Origin: Spirochaetia bacterium
Lineage (GTDB): Bacteria; Spirochaetota; Spirochaetia; Sphaerochaetales; Sphaerochaetaceae
DNA: 12,026 bases
Direction: 5' to 3'
NCBI GenBank assembly: GCA_009929055.1
Contig: SABI01000054.1
Location: 1-12,026 of the forward strand
Part shown: positions 1-7,453 of the stretch, one piece after another
How the letters are laid out: every line of letters starts with the position of its first letter
Position numbering within the stretch: position 1 is the first letter of the stretch
The notes under the pieces: generated by a model
Databases searched by the model: none
Seen by the model: the letters and a program-made list of their open reading frames with translations, nothing else
Told to the model about the DNA's origin: nothing
Program-made: the position numbers and the translations under genes

Positions 1-165
1 GTCTATAATAATACAGCCTATGCCCTTGAACTCAATGTGATGGAAAAAGTTCCTTCTTGGGATAATCTTGAAATTATGTATGGCCAAGAGATTGATGTTG
101 CAATAGTTAATAACAAAGCGGAGTTCTTAAAAGGGCGTCAAAAGAAGCTACATATTATTGGATAA
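1..165 (+). CDS. C-terminal fragment of an unidentified protein
   Basis: Frame 1 of the plus strand is open from the first base of the window for 54 codons and stops with TAA at 163-165, so this is the 3' end of a gene that starts outside the window. The visible tail is hydrophilic, mixes acidic and basic residues, and ends in a basic stretch (residues 44-51 of the fragment contain K, R, K, K, H) followed by I-I-G. It has no cysteine motif, membrane segment or other signature I recognise, so no function is proposed. It is the only gene in view on the plus strand. It converges on the aminotransferase gene and overlaps its last 18 bases. The evidence for coding is the uninterrupted frame and the sensible residue mix; the short length keeps confidence moderate. 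Confidence 0.6.
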   Translation, partial: VYNNTAYALELNVMEKVPSWDNLEIMYGQEIDVAIVNNKAEFLKGRQKKLHIIG

Positions 166-1371
166 ATACTTTTTTTCAAGGGCTGTAGCAATTCGATGAA
201 AAACCTCTTTAGCTTTTTCATCATCGCCAAAGACACTTGTGACGACTCTTATATGCCCTTTCCCTAACTCTCCGTAGCTCGAACCATCATTCACAAGGAC
301 ATTTGCCTCTTTTAGTAAGTAAGCAACAATGTCACTACTTGTTCCTAGCTTGCTCACATTAATCCATGTAAGAATCCCACTTTCACTCTTTTCTAAAGAA
401 ATCCCTCTTACTTTACTAAAGATAGAATAGGCAAGAGTTCGCCTTTGCTCATGGCGTTTAGTTAAGCTTCTTAAGTATTCTCTCTCTCTTAAAGCTTGAA
501 GAGCTCCAATTGAGGTAATGGTAGAGGCAGCCCCAAGGACATTCACTGCTGCGGCATAATAGATATCCATAATTTCATCAGGAGCGTAGATATAACCAAT
601 TCTGAAGCCACTAAGTCCTAATCCTTTAGAGATAGAGCAGACAGTGACAGTTCTCTCCCACATTCCTGGTAGTGTACAGGGAGAAATAAATTCAATTCCA
701 TCAAATATGTGGTCTTCAAAAGCTTGGTCACAGACAAGAATGAGGTCATTCTTTTTAATAAAGTTGCATAACTGTATAAGATTATCTTTTCTAAAGACTG
801 TGGTTGTAGGGTTGTTTGGATGGGTAATGACAACCATTTTTGTTTTAGAGGTGAGTCTCTTTTCGAACTCATCAATATTGAGGGCATAGTTATTTTTTTC
901 ATCTAAAGGGACGTGGATAACAGATCCTTTAAGCAATACTGGGTCTAGATAATTACTTGGGTAACTCGGGTCAACTACCATAATTTCATCACCTGTTTCT
1001 ATGAATGGCATCATTGCATACAGGAGTCCCGAGTCTGACCCAGGGGTAACAATCACATTACGAGAGGGGTTAATAGAAAGAGCAGTCTCTCTCTCTATTT
1101 TAGAAGCTATTTCAACTCTTAGCTCCTTCATTCCGATAGGCATTGAGTAGTGGGAAGGAAATCCATCTGTGATCGCCTCTATCATCACCTTCTTCACTGA
1201 CTCAGGGATAGATGGGTCGGGGAAGAAGGGGTCTGCCCACGCCATGATATCGACCCCTTGAGCGATAAGGTTTCCAGCTCCCTCTCCCACATCTGCCTTG
1301 TTGACTTCTTCAAAGAGGCCTCCACTCAGATGTTTAAATTCTCTATTCATCAGATGCTTTATAGATGCCAT
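148..1371 (-). CDS. PLP-dependent aminotransferase, class I/II (fold type I)
   Basis: A cytoplasmic pyridoxal-phosphate enzyme of 407 residues, the usual length for class I/II aminotransferases. Motifs seen in order: Tyr75 before the P-I-G-x-x-x-L-R segment; the phosphate-binding turn G-S-D at 111-113; H-P-N-N-P at 184-188 with Asn187 contacting PLP; Asp215, which pairs with the PLP ring nitrogen; the Schiff-base lysine Lys249 in S-I-S-K-G; Arg257 in G-F-R-I-G-Y; and Arg375, the expected substrate-carboxylate arginine. The usual D-x-x-Tyr is D-Q-A-Phe218, so the Tyr that touches the PLP hydroxyl is replaced. The ATG start follows an AGGG/AAAGG ribosome site, and the gene begins 11 bases after the regulator stops. 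As the last gene of the operon, next to RidA, it probably transaminates an amino acid released from the imported compound. Substrate is unknown; a MalY-like lyase activity is less likely but possible. Confidence 0.88.
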   Translation of the reverse strand: MASIKHLMNREFKHLSGGLFEEVNKADVGEGAGNLIAQGVDIMAWADPFFPDPSIPESVKKVMIEAITDGFPSHYSMPIGMKELRVEIASKIERETALSINPSRNVIVTPGSDSGLLYAMMPFIETGDEIMVVDPSYPSNYLDPVLLKGSVIHVPLDEKNNYALNIDEFEKRLTSKTKMVVITHPNNPTTTVFRKDNLIQLCNFIKKNDLILVCDQAFEDHIFDGIEFISPCTLPGMWERTVTVCSISKGLGLSGFRIGYIYAPDEIMDIYYAAAVNVLGAASTITSIGALQALREREYLRSLTKRHEQRRTLAYSIFSKVRGISLEKSESGILTWINVSKLGTSSDIVAYLLKEANVLVNDGSSYGELGKGHIRVVTSVFGDDEKAKEVFHRIATALEKKYLSNNM

Positions 1372-1382
1372 ACCTTTCCCTT

Positions 1383-2033
1383 TTATTCTTTATTCGTTTG
1401 TTGTAAATAGCGATAAATTGTTTGAGTTGAGACTCCAAGAACATGGGCAACTGAGTTAACAGCTCCCTTGAATTTAAAGACACCTCTCGCTTCAAGGGTG
1501 CTAATGAGTTCTTTTTTCTCACTAATAGAGGAGTCAATGATTGACAGCCCATATTCAAGGGTTACGTTTTCAATAATTTCTTTAACGATATCATCAACAA
1601 CACCATCAAAACGTTCTGGAGATTTATCTGAATTATTAGATTGGTTAATCATCAATAAATCTTCAATTGATTCTTGCATCCTTAACAACTTAGTGATATC
1701 AATATTGACACACAAGAGGCCAATTACTTCCCCTTCATCACTTTTAATAAAGTAGGTGCTACTTCTTAATATTTTGTGGCCACTTTTAGTGGTACCTGTA
1801 TAGTTTGTAACACTCTCTTTAGTGAGGTATTCTTTCTTTTGTAGTAATTCAAGGGCATACGCTGTAATAGAGCCACCCACTTTGCGTCCTGTTATTTCTC
1901 CGTTAACAATATGGCAAATAGAGTGGCTTAAATCACTGACGTCATGGATGAGCACTTCACACGTTTTCCCGTTGATAGCAGCAATGTAATCTGCAATGGG
2001 AAAATAGCGAATAAGGTCAGGATGACGTTCCAT
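1383..2033 (-). CDS. YheO-type transcriptional regulator (PAS_6 + C-terminal HTH)
   Basis: A 216-residue DNA-binding regulator of the YheO family. The N-terminal PAS-like sensor spans about residues 5-115 and contains the family signature around I-V-N-G-E-I-T-G-R-K-V-G-G (42-54). A polar linker with N and S runs covers about 130-142. The C-terminal helix-turn-helix spans about 172-212, with G-A-V-N-S-V-A at 190-196 and a recognition helix S-T-Q-T-I-Y-R-Y-L at 202-210. The ATG at 2033 is chosen because AAGGGG lies 8 bases upstream; an in-frame TTG at 2054 has no such support and would extend seven residues into ridA. The ridA stop is only 5 bases upstream. A studied family member, DauR, controls D-arginine catabolism, so sensing an amino acid or derivative and controlling this operon is a reasonable inference. 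Target operator and ligand are not visible. Confidence 0.87.
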   Translation of the reverse strand: MERHPDLIRYFPIADYIAAINGKTCEVLIHDVSDLSHSICHIVNGEITGRKVGGSITAYALELLQKKEYLTKESVTNYTGTTKSGHKILRSSTYFIKSDEGEVIGLLCVNIDITKLLRMQESIEDLLMINQSNNSDKSPERFDGVVDDIVKEIIENVTLEYGLSIIDSSISEKKELISTLEARGVFKFKGAVNSVAHVLGVSTQTIYRYLQQTNKE

Positions 2034-2038
2034 AAAAA

Positions 2039-2419
2039 TTACCCCTTCACACAAATAGCATCAATTTCAACACCAACATCTTTTGGAAGGCGTGAAACTT
2101 GAACTGCTACGCGAGCTGGTGTGTGATCTTTAAAGAAAGAAGCATACACTTCATTTACTGCAGCAAAATCATTCATGTCTCTTAAGAAGACTTGGCATTT
2201 AACGATGTCTGTAATACTAAACTCAGCTTCTTTCACAATTGCTTCAATATTCTGTAAACTTCTTGCTGTTTGTTCTTTAATATCTTCACTTACAAGGGTC
2301 ATAGTTGATGCAACAAAGGGAAGTTGACCTGAAACATATAGTGTTTCATTTACTTGGTATCCTTGTGCGTAGGGGCCGATAGCTGCTGGGGCATCTTTTG
2401 TAACAATAATTTTTCTCAT
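2039..2419 (-). CDS. ridA: RidA family reactive enamine/imine deaminase
   Basis: A 126-residue protein of the standard RidA (YjgF/YER057c/UK114) length. RidA trimers hydrolyse reactive enamine or imine intermediates, such as 2-aminoacrylate, made by PLP enzymes, and so protect other PLP enzymes from damage. Family features visible are A-I-G-P-Y-A-Q at 13-19 with Tyr17, V-S-G-Q-L-P at 29-34, and the P-A-R-V-A-V-Q-V motif at 101-108. Arg103 there corresponds to the catalytic arginine (Arg105 in many homologues), and Glu118 to the conserved glutamate near the C terminus. The ATG start is preceded by AAGGAG at 10 bases. The gene lies 30 bases after the second transporter ATPase and just before the regulator, whose ribosome site is inside the ridA 3' end. 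With an aminotransferase in the same operon, handling enamines/imines from amino acid breakdown is the likely job. Confidence 0.95.
   Translation of the reverse strand: MRKIIVTKDAPAAIGPYAQGYQVNETLYVSGQLPFVASTMTLVSEDIKEQTARSLQNIEAIVKEAEFSITDIVKCQVFLRDMNDFAAVNEVYASFFKDHTPARVAVQVSRLPKDVGVEIDAICVKG
2042..2047 (-). promoter_or_regulatory. Ribosome binding site of the YheO-type regulator, inside ridA
   Basis: AAGGGG lies 8 bases upstream of the ATG at 2033 and within the last codons of ridA. It fixes the regulator start at 2033 rather than the TTG at 2054, and suggests that regulator translation is linked to translation through the ridA end. Confidence 0.75.
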
Positions 2420-2449
2420 TTCTTAAATTCTCCTTATCTATTTTTCTTT

Positions 2450-3421
2450 TTATGCGTAAAAACAACTTGCTAGGTGGTTTGAATCGACTTCTCTTAAAAG
2501 AGGTTTTTCTACATGACACTTTTGTGTTGCTATTGGACAGCGAGTTGAGAAAGGACACCCTATAGGGGCGTTCATTGCGTTTGGAATTTCCCCCTCTAAA
2601 ATTACTCGGGGATTTTTCACCCTCGGGTTTCCTTTGCTAATTGAACCAATAAGACTCTTTGTATATGGATGGCGTGGATTGGCAAAGAGTTCATTTGAAT
2701 CGGCTATTTCCATCACCTCTCCTAAGTAGAGAACCATGATACGGTCACTAATAAATTTCACAACACGCAGGTCATGTGAGATAAACATATAGGTTAAATT
2801 AAATCTTTTTTTAAGTTCAACAAGGAGGTTTATGATCTGGGCTTGTACCGAGACATCGAGGGCTGAAACAGATTCATCACAGACAAGAAACTTTGGATTA
2901 AGGCTGATTCCTCGAGCGATAACAATTCTTTGTCTCTGTCCACCACTGAATTCATGAGGATAGCGGTTCATTTCATTTTTTGATAATCCGACAATCTCTA
3001 ATAAAGAGACGACTATCTCTTCTTTCTCTTTTGTAGAGAGTTCCTTTCGAAAGTTATCTAAGGGCTCCATGATGATATCTCGAATTGTCATTTTAGGGTT
3101 CATTGAACTATAAGGGTCTTGGAAGATATATTGCATATCTTTTCTTAGAGACCTAATTTTCTCTCCATCATAGTCAACAATATTTTCTCCGTTAAAGGTA
3201 ATAGTTCCACTTGTAGGCTCCCATAAGCGAAGGATAGTTTTCCCTAAAGTAGATTTTCCACACCCACTTTCTCCAACAACACCAAGTGTTTGTCCCCTCT
3301 TTACATCAAAGGAGATATTATTTACGGCCTTCACAAATACTTGTCGATCTTTTATGAGAGATTTTTTCATTAAAAAGTGTTTATTGAGGTCTCTTACTTC
3401 TAAGATATTATCGTTTTTCAT
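2450..3421 (-). CDS. dppF: Dipeptide/oligopeptide ABC transporter ATP-binding protein, DppF/OppF type
   Basis: The second ATPase of the peptide importer: 323 residues on the inner face of the membrane, pairing with the DppD-type ATPase to drive uptake. Motifs: Walker A G-E-S-G-C-G-K-S at 50-57; Q-loop Gln101; ABC signature S-G-G-Q-R at 159-163; Walker B with catalytic Glu at 178-183 (F-L-V-C-D-E); D-loop S-A-L-D at 186-189; and switch His216. The C-terminal oligopeptide-transporter domain carries four cysteines (289, 295, 302, 320) in the family pattern. The ATG at 3421 is preferred because GAGGTG sits 4 bases upstream; upstream GTG and ATG codons at 3436 and 3433 are in frame but overlap that site. 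With this start the gene overlaps dppD by 14 bases, which suggests translational coupling. Opp and Dpp naming cannot be separated by sequence alone. Confidence 0.93.
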   Translation of the reverse strand: MKNDNILEVRDLNKHFLMKKSLIKDRQVFVKAVNNISFDVKRGQTLGVVGESGCGKSTLGKTILRLWEPTSGTITFNGENIVDYDGEKIRSLRKDMQYIFQDPYSSMNPKMTIRDIIMEPLDNFRKELSTKEKEEIVVSLLEIVGLSKNEMNRYPHEFSGGQRQRIVIARGISLNPKFLVCDESVSALDVSVQAQIINLLVELKKRFNLTYMFISHDLRVVKFISDRIMVLYLGEVMEIADSNELFANPRHPYTKSLIGSISKGNPRVKNPRVILEGEIPNAMNAPIGCPFSTRCPIATQKCHVEKPLLREVDSNHLASCFYA

Positions 3422-4400
3422 GCTGCACCTCATCACTATATAAGAAACACTTCACTTCACTATTACCTACTTTATACACAGGAGGGGATTGATTAACACA
3501 TATATCCATCTTAGAGGCACATCGAGGGTGGAAATAGCATCCACTAGGCCGCCTCGTGATACTTGGAACTACCCCACGTATTGTAGGGAGAATTCTACTA
3601 TCATGATCTTCTAAGGTGGGCATCGTAAGGAGGAGCCCTTTGGTATATGGGTGGTGTGGTGTTTCAAAGATGTCGATAACCGGTCCTTTTTCGATGATTT
3701 GTCCACAATACATGACAATTACATCATCTGCAATATCTGCAACAACATTTAGGTCGTGAGTAACAAAGAGGATTGATGTTTTAAAGCTCTTTTTCAACTC
3801 TTCTAAGAGATTAAGAATCTGGGCTTCAATGGTGACATCTAAGGCAGTAGTTGGCTCATCTGCTATCATTATCTTGGGCTGAGTAACAAGGGCCATTGCT
3901 ATCATCACCCTCTGTCTCATCCCACCACTAAGTTCGTGAGGGAATTGGTTAATTCTCCTCTCAGGAGTGGGGATTCCTACAAGTTTTAATGTTTCAAGGG
4001 CTATCTCGTAAGCCTCTTTCTTATTTGTTTTTTGATGTTCAATAATACATTCAGTAATTTGATCCCCTATTTTTAAGATAGGATTTAAGGCGGTCATTGG
4101 CTCTTGAAAGATCATAGAGATCTTTTTGCCAAGGATGGTGTGTTGAACTACCGGTTGAGACAACTTTAAGATATCTACTCCATCGATAAAAATCTCTCCA
4201 TTACTGATGTGCCCATTTTCTGCAAGGAGTTGCATGATAGCTAAAGAGGTTACACTCTTACCACTACCTGACTCTCCCACAATAGCTAAGGTTTTTTGTT
4301 CATCAAGGGAAAAATTAATATGTTCAACGGCATCAAACACCCCATCTTCTGTTCTAAATTTTACACTTAGGTCTTTCACTTCTAATACTGTTTTACTCAT
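3408..4400 (-). CDS. dppD: Dipeptide/oligopeptide ABC transporter ATP-binding protein, DppD/OppD type
   Basis: The first ATPase of the importer, 330 residues, cytoplasmic and membrane-associated. Motifs: Walker A G-E-S-G-S-G-K-S at 42-49; Q-loop Gln99 in the M-I-F-Q-E-P context typical of DppD/OppD; signature L-S-G-G-M-R-Q-R at 157-164; Walker B I-M-I-A-D-E at 177-182, followed by P-T-T-A-L-D; and switch His215. The C-terminal extension holds cysteines 288, 294, 301 and 318. Related ATPases bind an iron-sulfur cluster with this four-cysteine pattern, though that is only inferred here. The ATG at 4400 has GAGG 8 bases upstream. The gene begins 17 bases after dppC and overlaps dppF by 14 bases. 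All catalytic elements are present, so this should be an active ATPase. The D-E-P-T-T versus D-E-S-V-S Walker B contexts separate it from its DppF partner. Confidence 0.94.
   Translation of the reverse strand: MSKTVLEVKDLSVKFRTEDGVFDAVEHINFSLDEQKTLAIVGESGSGKSVTSLAIMQLLAENGHISNGEIFIDGVDILKLSQPVVQHTILGKKISMIFQEPMTALNPILKIGDQITECIIEHQKTNKKEAYEIALETLKLVGIPTPERRINQFPHELSGGMRQRVMIAMALVTQPKIMIADEPTTALDVTIEAQILNLLEELKKSFKTSILFVTHDLNVVADIADDVIVMYCGQIIEKGPVIDIFETPHHPYTKGLLLTMPTLEDHDSRILPTIRGVVPSITRRPSGCYFHPRCASKMDICVNQSPPVYKVGNSEVKCFLYSDEVQHEKR
3426..3431 (-). promoter_or_regulatory. Ribosome binding site deciding the dppF start
   Basis: GAGGTG lies 4 bases before the ATG at 3421, inside the 3' end of the upstream ATPase gene. 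The two earlier in-frame start codons (3433, 3436) overlap or precede it, so the shorter protein is favoured. Confidence 0.7.
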
Positions 4401-4417
4401 CTCTATTTCCTCTATTC

Positions 4418-5287
4418 CTATTGCCTTGAATCGAATGCGTCTCTTAGTCCATCACCAACAAAGTAGATGGCTAACACCAATAGAAGATTTACTATACCAG
4501 GGGGGATCCAAATCCAAGGCATATCACGAAGAACAAGGAGTTTTTGAGCATCCATGAGCATATTTCCCCAACTCGGAGTTGGCTGTTGTATTCCCACTCC
4601 TAGGAAGGACAATGATGCTTCCATCAAAATTGCTTGTGCTGTCCCAATTGTTATTTGAACCATAATAGGGGCTAAGATATTTGGAAGAATATGTTTTAAA
4701 ATAATTTTCATATTCTTTGAACCAACGGCATGACTCGCTAGGATATAATCGAGTTCTTTTACCCTCAGCACCTCTGCCCTCACAAGGCGAGCGGTACTTG
4801 TCCAACTCACAAATCCTATGGCAAGAATTACAATCCAAATAGAAGGGTCCATAATGGTTGAAATTGAGATTAATAGAAAGAGGACGGGGAAGGAGATGAC
4901 AATATCTACTATACGCATAAAGACAGCATCAATTATTTTTCCAAAATACCCAGTAATGAGACCAATGAAGGTTCCTATGAGGGTCGATATCGACACTGCT
5001 AAGAGGGCTACCATCATGGTCACTCTTGCCCCGTACACAAGGCGAGAGAATACATCACGCCCTAAACTATCGGTTCCTAATAGGTGGTCACTCGAAGGAG
5101 AGGCATATTTGTTATATACGTTCTGTCCTTCAATGAAGAAAAACTCACTAGGTTCATGAGGGGCTATAATAGGGGCAAATATAGCGACGACTACAAAGAA
5201 TAGAGTAATAAAGCCCCCTATCACAGCAAGCTTATTTCTCTTAAATCTTCTAATCGCAAAATCGTAAAAGCTATTTTTTTTAATCAC
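4418..5287 (-). CDS. dppC: Dipeptide/oligopeptide ABC transporter permease, DppC/OppC type
   Basis: Inner-membrane permease of 289 residues in the preferred reading. A short basic cytoplasmic N-terminus precedes the first membrane segment (about 20-42). The DppC-type motif G-T-D-S-L-G-R-D-V-F-S-R lies around 71-82, then more hydrophobic segments, with the EAA coupling loop (A-S-H-A-V-G through H-I-L-P-N) around 184-203 that contacts the ATPases. The C-terminal G-D-G-L-R-D-A-F-D (278-286) is typical of the family. Start: a GTG at 5287 has GAGGA 5 bases upstream and begins 13 bases after the dppB stop. An ATG at 5332 and a GTG at 5344 are in frame but lie inside dppB and would add 15 or 19 residues before the usual basic start. 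The stop is followed 17 bases later by dppD. Confidence 0.92.
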   Translation of the reverse strand: MIKKNSFYDFAIRRFKRNKLAVIGGFITLFFVVVAIFAPIIAPHEPSEFFFIEGQNVYNKYASPSSDHLLGTDSLGRDVFSRLVYGARVTMMVALLAVSISTLIGTFIGLITGYFGKIIDAVFMRIVDIVISFPVLFLLISISTIMDPSIWIVILAIGFVSWTSTARLVRAEVLRVKELDYILASHAVGSKNMKIILKHILPNILAPIMVQITIGTAQAILMEASLSFLGVGIQQPTPSWGNMLMDAQKLLVLRDMPWIWIPPGIVNLLLVLAIYFVGDGLRDAFDSRQ

Positions 5288-5292
5288 ACATA

Positions 5293-5297
5293 TCCTC
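5293..5297 (-). promoter_or_regulatory. Ribosome binding site deciding a GTG start for dppC
   Basis: GAGGA is placed 5 bases before the in-frame GTG at 5287, just past the dppB stop. The nearby ATG formed within this spacer is out of frame and meets a stop after three codons, so GTG is the supported start. Confidence 0.65.
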
Positions 5298-5300
5298 GCT

Positions 5301-6260
5301 TTAGCTTCTAATTCGTGGGTCAACAAATGCATAGAGAATGTCACTTGTAAGATTCCCTAACAACACTAGCGTTGCCGTTATAAGGTTAAGGGCCATAATA
5401 ATTCCATATTCTCTATCTTGAATTGCTTTAATTCCTAACTGCCCCATTCCTGGCCAGTTAAAGATACTCTCAGTTATATAGGCGCCACTAAAAAGAAATG
5501 GGATAGAGAGCCCAAATATTGTTACTACCGGAATAAGGGCATTTCTAAAAGCATGTTTGTAGAGAATTACTTTGTTTCTTAATCCTTTTGCTTTTGCTGT
5601 TCTTATATAATCTTCTTTTAATACATCAAGCATGTTAGAGCGGGTAAAGCGAGAAACAGAGGCAATATTTCCTAAAGACAATACGATTGCAGGAAGGATG
5701 AGGTGGTGAAGAACATCAGTATAGTAGGCAAAACCAACATACCCGGCCCTCATATTCTCCATTCCACCCGATGGAAATATTCCTAGAATAAGGGAGAAAA
5801 AGTAGATTACTAATAACCCAAAGAAGAAAGAGGGGATTGCCACCCCTACAAGAGACAAAAAGGTGAGGGAGTAATCGAGTTTAGTGTTTTTCCTTACCGC
5901 AGCAACAACTCCAACTGGAATTCCCACTACAAATGACAAGATGAAAGCACTCAATGTAAGGATTACTGTATTAGGAAGACGTTCTAATATAAGGGCACTA
6001 ATTGAGTGGTTTCCACTATAGGTGTATCCAAAGTTCCCTTGAGCAACCTCTTTCACCCACTTCACATATTGGATATGGATAGGGTCATTAAGTCCAAGAG
6101 CATCTCTTGAAGCCTCTAGGTCTTCCATACTAATTGAAGGGTTCACAAAGTTTGCTAATGGGTCTCCTGGAGAGAGTTTCATAATCCCGAAAGAGAGTAT
6201 AGTAATACCTATAATAACTGGTATAGAGAGTAATAATCGTTTAGAAACATATTTAAGCAT
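5301..6260 (-). CDS. dppB: Dipeptide/oligopeptide ABC transporter permease, DppB/OppB type
   Basis: Inner-membrane permease of 319 residues, the normal DppB/OppB length, forming the translocation path with DppC. Membrane segments are visible at about 10-28, 98-120, 133-158, 185-203, 240-262 and 288-310. The family's external region after the first segment contains P-G-D-P (31-34) and L-G-L-N-D-P (55-60). The EAA coupling loop, from E-D-Y-I-R-T-A-K-A-K-G to F-R-N-A-L-I-P, spans about 216-244. N-W-P-G-M-G at 268-273 and the terminal D-P-R-I-R are also typical. The ATG at 6260 has AGGGG 8 bases upstream, and the gene starts 11 bases after the second M24 gene stops. Its position directly behind the hydrolases ties uptake and breakdown to one transcript. 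Substrate specificity lies mainly in the binding protein and cannot be read here. Confidence 0.95.
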   Translation of the reverse strand: MLKYVSKRLLLSIPVIIGITILSFGIMKLSPGDPLANFVNPSISMEDLEASRDALGLNDPIHIQYVKWVKEVAQGNFGYTYSGNHSISALILERLPNTVILTLSAFILSFVVGIPVGVVAAVRKNTKLDYSLTFLSLVGVAIPSFFFGLLVIYFFSLILGIFPSGGMENMRAGYVGFAYYTDVLHHLILPAIVLSLGNIASVSRFTRSNMLDVLKEDYIRTAKAKGLRNKVILYKHAFRNALIPVVTIFGLSIPFLFSGAYITESIFNWPGMGQLGIKAIQDREYGIIMALNLITATLVLLGNLTSDILYAFVDPRIRS

Positions 6261-6271
6261 CGCTTTTTCCC

Positions 6272-7453
6272 CTAATTACGTATAAGGAAGAGTTCAGTTT
6301 GCCTTTTGCTGAGAAACTTAGCTCCATCTTTTGTAACAAGCACATTATCTTCACTGATAATAGCAGGTCCTTTCTCATAGAGAATAGTGGGCTCTATTGC
6401 AAACACCATCCCCTCTTCTATCACTCCTAGGGCATCTTTACTGTAGCGCTTTTTATTAGGACCTAAGAGAACTCCTCCATCATGGACAGCTCTTCCTACT
6501 TGGTGCCCTACAGCATGAAATATGTTTTGATAGCCACTGTCGAGTATATGTTGCCTAGCAGCATAATCTACATCCATCCCTATAGCGCCAGGAACTAATG
6601 CTTTTACAGCCTTATTTATTGCTTCATAGATAGTATCAAATGCTTTTTGCATTTCGCTAGAGGCTTTCTCTTCCCCCTCTTTTAACACATAACAGGTTCT
6701 GGCAATATCACTCGTGTAGCCCTTATAGGAGACAGAGAAGTCGAATATAAGATAATCCCCCTCTCTTAAGATTGACTCACCTGGTGGCCTGTGAGCTATC
6801 TGGTGGCGCATTACAATGGGGGGTGTGAGAGTTCCACTTATTCCATTTACCACATCTCTTTTAATCATCCCATCAATAAAGATATTTCCAATTTCAATCT
6901 CACTCATCCCTTTTCTTACTTTCTGAAACACTTCATCATATATTTCTAAAGTAATGTCGATAGCTTTTTGTATATAGCTAATCTCTTGAGGTGTTTTAAT
7001 ACTCCTGATTTTTTGTAAAAACGTATCACTAGAGACAATATTCTCATTGTAAGGGGAGCCTAGCATCTTAAGGAGTTTTCTATAGCTTCCCACAGTAAGG
7101 CCATCTGCTAAGGAGTTCGCTTTTGAATAGTTTAGGGCAATTTTCTTAGGGTTAATTTCCTTCATTACTTCTTGTAACTTTTCTTCAAGGTCATTATGGG
7201 TGTAGGTAACAATTCTATCAAACAACTTACTCTCTATAACGTCCTGAGCATCAATACTACTAGTAATTCCAATTATTTCGCTTATTGTAATAATTAACAG
7301 AGCATCTCCCACTATCTTCAAACCAAATAATAGAGGCATTGAAGGATCACTTCCCTCTTTGGTCTTAATTATATAGCAATCTATTCCTTGCTCTTTGAGG
7401 TAATGTTTAGTTTGATGTAATTTCTCTGTATGCAGGGCATGTGTTTCGTTCAT
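6272..7453 (-). CDS. M24 family metallopeptidase (Xaa-Pro peptidase/creatinase fold), copy 1
   Basis: A 393-residue cytoplasmic dinuclear-metal hydrolase with no signal peptide. An N-terminal creatinase-type domain (about 10-140, ending near A-D-G-L-T at 116-120) precedes the pita-bread catalytic domain (about 155-385). All five metal ligands are present: Asp238, Asp249, His317, Glu354 and Glu368. The supporting histidines seen in aminopeptidase P-like enzymes are also present (His221 in A-H-R-P-P, His313, His324). This predicts an active enzyme that cleaves an N-terminal residue next to proline or a similar bond. The fold also includes creatinase and ectoine hydrolase, so a non-peptide amide is possible. 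The ATG at 7453 follows AGGAG by 6 bases and overlaps the M20 stop as ATGA. It is a paralogue of the gene at 8706-9884, sharing the D-G-L-T-V-G segment and the C-terminal R-Q-T-E-L motif. Confidence 0.92.
   Translation of the reverse strand: MNETHALHTEKLHQTKHYLKEQGIDCYIIKTKEGSDPSMPLLFGLKIVGDALLIITISEIIGITSSIDAQDVIESKLFDRIVTYTHNDLEEKLQEVMKEINPKKIALNYSKANSLADGLTVGSYRKLLKMLGSPYNENIVSSDTFLQKIRSIKTPQEISYIQKAIDITLEIYDEVFQKVRKGMSEIEIGNIFIDGMIKRDVVNGISGTLTPPIVMRHQIAHRPPGESILREGDYLIFDFSVSYKGYTSDIARTCYVLKEGEEKASSEMQKAFDTIYEAINKAVKALVPGAIGMDVDYAARQHILDSGYQNIFHAVGHQVGRAVHDGGVLLGPNKKRYSKDALGVIEEGMVFAIEPTILYEKGPAIISEDNVLVTKDGAKFLSKRQTELFLIRN

Noticed and set aside
1086..1096. A TC dinucleotide tract (five and a half units) in the aminotransferase gene as a possible phase-variable repeat
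   Set aside because: It is short, lies in the middle of a conserved coding region and encodes ordinary residues (R-E and neighbours). Similar short TC runs occur across the window because of AGA and GAG codon use.
1343..1558. Minus-strand frame overlapping the regulator and aminotransferase genes as a possible small gene
   Set aside because: It is a frame-shifted reading through the regulator's HTH-coding region and the aminotransferase start, both well supported. The composition is basic and featureless.
4207..5159. Plus-strand open frames opposite the permease and ATPase genes
   Set aside because: They lie wholly opposite strongly supported genes, match no family I recognise, and have no convincing ribosome site; they reflect codon use on the other strand.
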